Assembly: GCF_001458395.1 (NCBI RefSeq)
Contig: NZ_CYSR01000027.1
Location: 62,001-126,000 of the forward strand
Direction: 5' to 3'
DNA: 64,000 nt
Origin: Leisingera aquaemixtae
GTDB lineage: Bacteria > Pseudomonadota > Alphaproteobacteria > Rhodobacterales > Rhodobacteraceae
Below are positions 62,712-64,000 of this stretch, in pieces. Below the pieces are notes generated by a model. That model searched no databases and was not told the origin of the DNA. It was given only the letters and a program-made list of their open reading frames with translations. Position 1 is the stretch's first letter. Every line of letters starts with the position of its first letter. The position numbers and the translations under genes are program-made.

Positions 62712-63863
62712 GTGCAGACCGGAACCAAAATCTCGCTGGCAGGCCATGGGCTGTTGATGACATGGGTCATCTTCGGCGCTTGGTTCCCGTCCGAACCCCT
62801 GCCGTCCAATGTCCAGCAGGTGGCGCTGATCTCCGCGGAGGAATTCGAGAAACTGAGCCAGCAGCGCAAGGCGCCGCAGGTCGCGCCGGAGCCCGCACCG
62901 CTGAACGAGCCTGCCGAGGTGCAGCCCGCGCCGGAACCCGCTCCGCAGCCGGACCCGGAGCCCGAGGTGTCCCGGCCCGAGCCGGTCGCGCGGGCAGAGC
63001 CTGACCCGCAGGTGGCAGAGCTGCCCGATGCGCAGCCCGAGCCGGAGGTGCCTGATGCGCCGCCGCCGGCGGCGGAAGAGCCGGAGATCGCGGCGCTGGT
63101 GCCGCGGGTGAGGCCGGAGGCCGCGCCGCGCCCGGTGGACCGGGTGGCGCCGGAACCCGTTGCACCGCCGGAGCCGGACACCCGGATCGACGATGTCGTT
63201 CAGCCCGAGGTCGCGCCGGACGAGGGGGCCGAGACCGAGCAGGAGGTTCAGGAAGCCACTGCGCGCGAGGCCGCCAGCGACCGGATCGTCACAGAGGAGA
63301 ACGAGGGCGAGGACATTGCGGCCTCTGCGGCGCCGGCTGTTTCCAAACGCCCCGTGACCCGGCCGTCGCGGCCGAAGCCGCAGCCGGCACCGGACACGCA
63401 GGTTACCGAAGCGGCCCAGCCGGCAAAGCCTGAAGAGCCGGCAGAGCCGGAGCCGTCCGGCACGTCCTCGGCCGTGGCGGACGCCCTGGCCGAAGCGCTG
63501 GCGGGCGGCGCCGATGTGGAAGATCCGGAACCGTCCGGCCCGCCGCTGACCTTGGGGGAAAAGGACGCCCTGCGGGTGGCGGTGTCGCAGTGCTGGAACG
63601 TGGGCTCGCTGTCCACCGACGCGCTGAAGACAACCGTGGTTGTTGCGGTGTCGCTGGCGCAGGACGGCAGGCCTGACTCCGGGTCGATCCGGATGCTGTC
63701 CAGCACCGGCGGCGCGTCTTCGGCGGCGCAGCAAGCCTTTGATGCGGCGCGGCGGGCGATTATCCGCTGCGGTGCCAGTGGATTTCAGCTTCCGGCTGAA
63801 AAATACGCGCAATGGCGTGATATTGAGATGACATTCAATCCGGAAAGGATGCGGATCAAATGA
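62712..63863 (+). CDS. tolA: TolA
   Basis: A 383-residue protein bridging inner and outer membrane in Tol-Pal. One N-terminal transmembrane segment ([20 protein letters not shown]), a long Pro/Glu/Ala-rich spacer (about 60-270) and a C-terminal TolA-like domain ([33 protein letters not shown]...). It starts with GTG 62712. The stop overlaps the tolB start. Confidence 0.9.
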   Translation: MQTGTKISLAGHGLLMTWVIFGAWFPSEPLPSNVQQVALISAEEFEKLSQQRKAPQVAPEPAPLNEPAEVQPAPEPAPQPDPEPEVSRPEPVARAEPDPQVAELPDAQPEPEVPDAPPPAAEEPEIAALVPRVRPEAAPRPVDRVAPEPVAPPEPDTRIDDVVQPEVAPDEGAETEQEVQEATAREAASDRIVTEENEGEDIAASAAPAVSKRPVTRPSRPKPQPAPDTQVTEAAQPAKPEEPAEPEPSGTSSAVADALAEALAGGADVEDPEPSGPPLTLGEKDALRVAVSQCWNVGSLSTDALKTTVVVAVSLAQDGRPDSGSIRMLSSTGGASSAAQQAFDAARRAIIRCGASGFQLPAEKYAQWRDIEMTFNPERMRIK

Positions 63864-64000
63864 GGAATATTCTGGCAGCACTCCTGATCGGCGCTTCGGC
63901 ACTGGCCGGAGCAGGCGCAGCCGCGGCGCAGACCGGGCCGCTCCGCATCGAAATCGACCAGGGTGTGATCGAGCCGTTGCCCTACGCGGTGCCGGATTTC
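63860..64000 (+). CDS. tolB: TolB (5' part; continues beyond window)
   Basis: First 47 codons: signal peptide [24 protein letters not shown], then [23 protein letters not shown], the typical mature N terminus of TolB. The ATG overlaps the tolA TGA (ATGA). The rest lies outside the window. Confidence 0.9.
   Translation, partial: MRNILAALLIGASALAGAGAAAAQTGPLRIEIDQGVIEPLPYAVPDF

Overview
The window is a high-GC alphaproteobacterial chromosomal segment, most likely from the Roseobacter group of the Rhodobacteraceae (Phaeobacter/Leisingera/Ruegeria-like). This rests on gene families and order: dense overlapping genes, ruvCAB next to ybgC-tolQRAB, a DUF484-xerC pair, phosphatidylcholine synthase, a DUF1127 protein, a GDCCVxC protein and consensus CtrA boxes. 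The species cannot be named from sequence alone. No tRNA, rRNA, IS element, phage gene or CRISPR array was seen.

Layout. (1) 1-16 kb is an accessory natural-product/surface-glycan island. A minus-strand operon encodes a one-module polyketide synthase (KS-AT-KR-DH-ACP-TE), a family 2 glycosyltransferase and an NRPS that runs off the left edge. The NRPS starts with a formyltransferase domain and carries a luciferase-like monooxygenase domain inside its adenylation domain. Upstream lie a Wzy/O-antigen-ligase-like polymerase, a WecG/TagA glycosyltransferase and two more glycosyltransferases. (2) 16.2-21.7 kb holds tamB and tamA (outer-membrane assembly). (3) 21.7-37 kb is mixed metabolism and regulation: a small winged-helix regulator with a symmetric operator-like site, a membrane protein, gap, an IclR regulator divergent from a glutamine-synthetase-like enzyme, an isolated gcvH, a flavodoxin-like protein, a GhrA-like reductase, a NYN-domain protein, truA, ycjX-GNAT-ycjF, a truncated haemoglobin and an SDR-DoxX-like protein. 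(4) 37-47 kb holds ileS, then an Ala-rich membrane protein and two tandem LysM plus solute-binding-domain proteins. Small unknown genes, ogt and pcs follow. Four TTAA-N7-TTAA sites matching the CtrA consensus cluster at 40.3-44.6 kb. (5) 47-56 kb holds xerC, DUF484, fsa, priA, a YeeE/YedE transporter, an MFS transporter and prmA. (6) 56-64 kb holds DUF1127, ruvCAB, thpR, ybgC, tolQRA and the start of tolB.

How the genes may work together. The NRPS looks like an initiation module (formylation, amino-acid activation, flavin-dependent oxidation). It could feed the PKS, which adds and reduces a two-carbon unit and releases the product through its thioesterase. The coupled glycosyltransferase and neighbouring polymer genes suggest a glycosylated product or a decorated surface polysaccharide; this is inference.

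Non-coding highlights. A 3'-end element (GCA/TCT-loop hairpin, then GGGATATTT and GCCAGATGAA) lies between three convergent gene pairs, usually one copy per gene. A second GC-rich repeat family with GCA-loop hairpins occurs at about 34.5, 48.9 and 59.4 kb. A 22-bp perfect palindrome nested in an outer inverted repeat follows ruvB.
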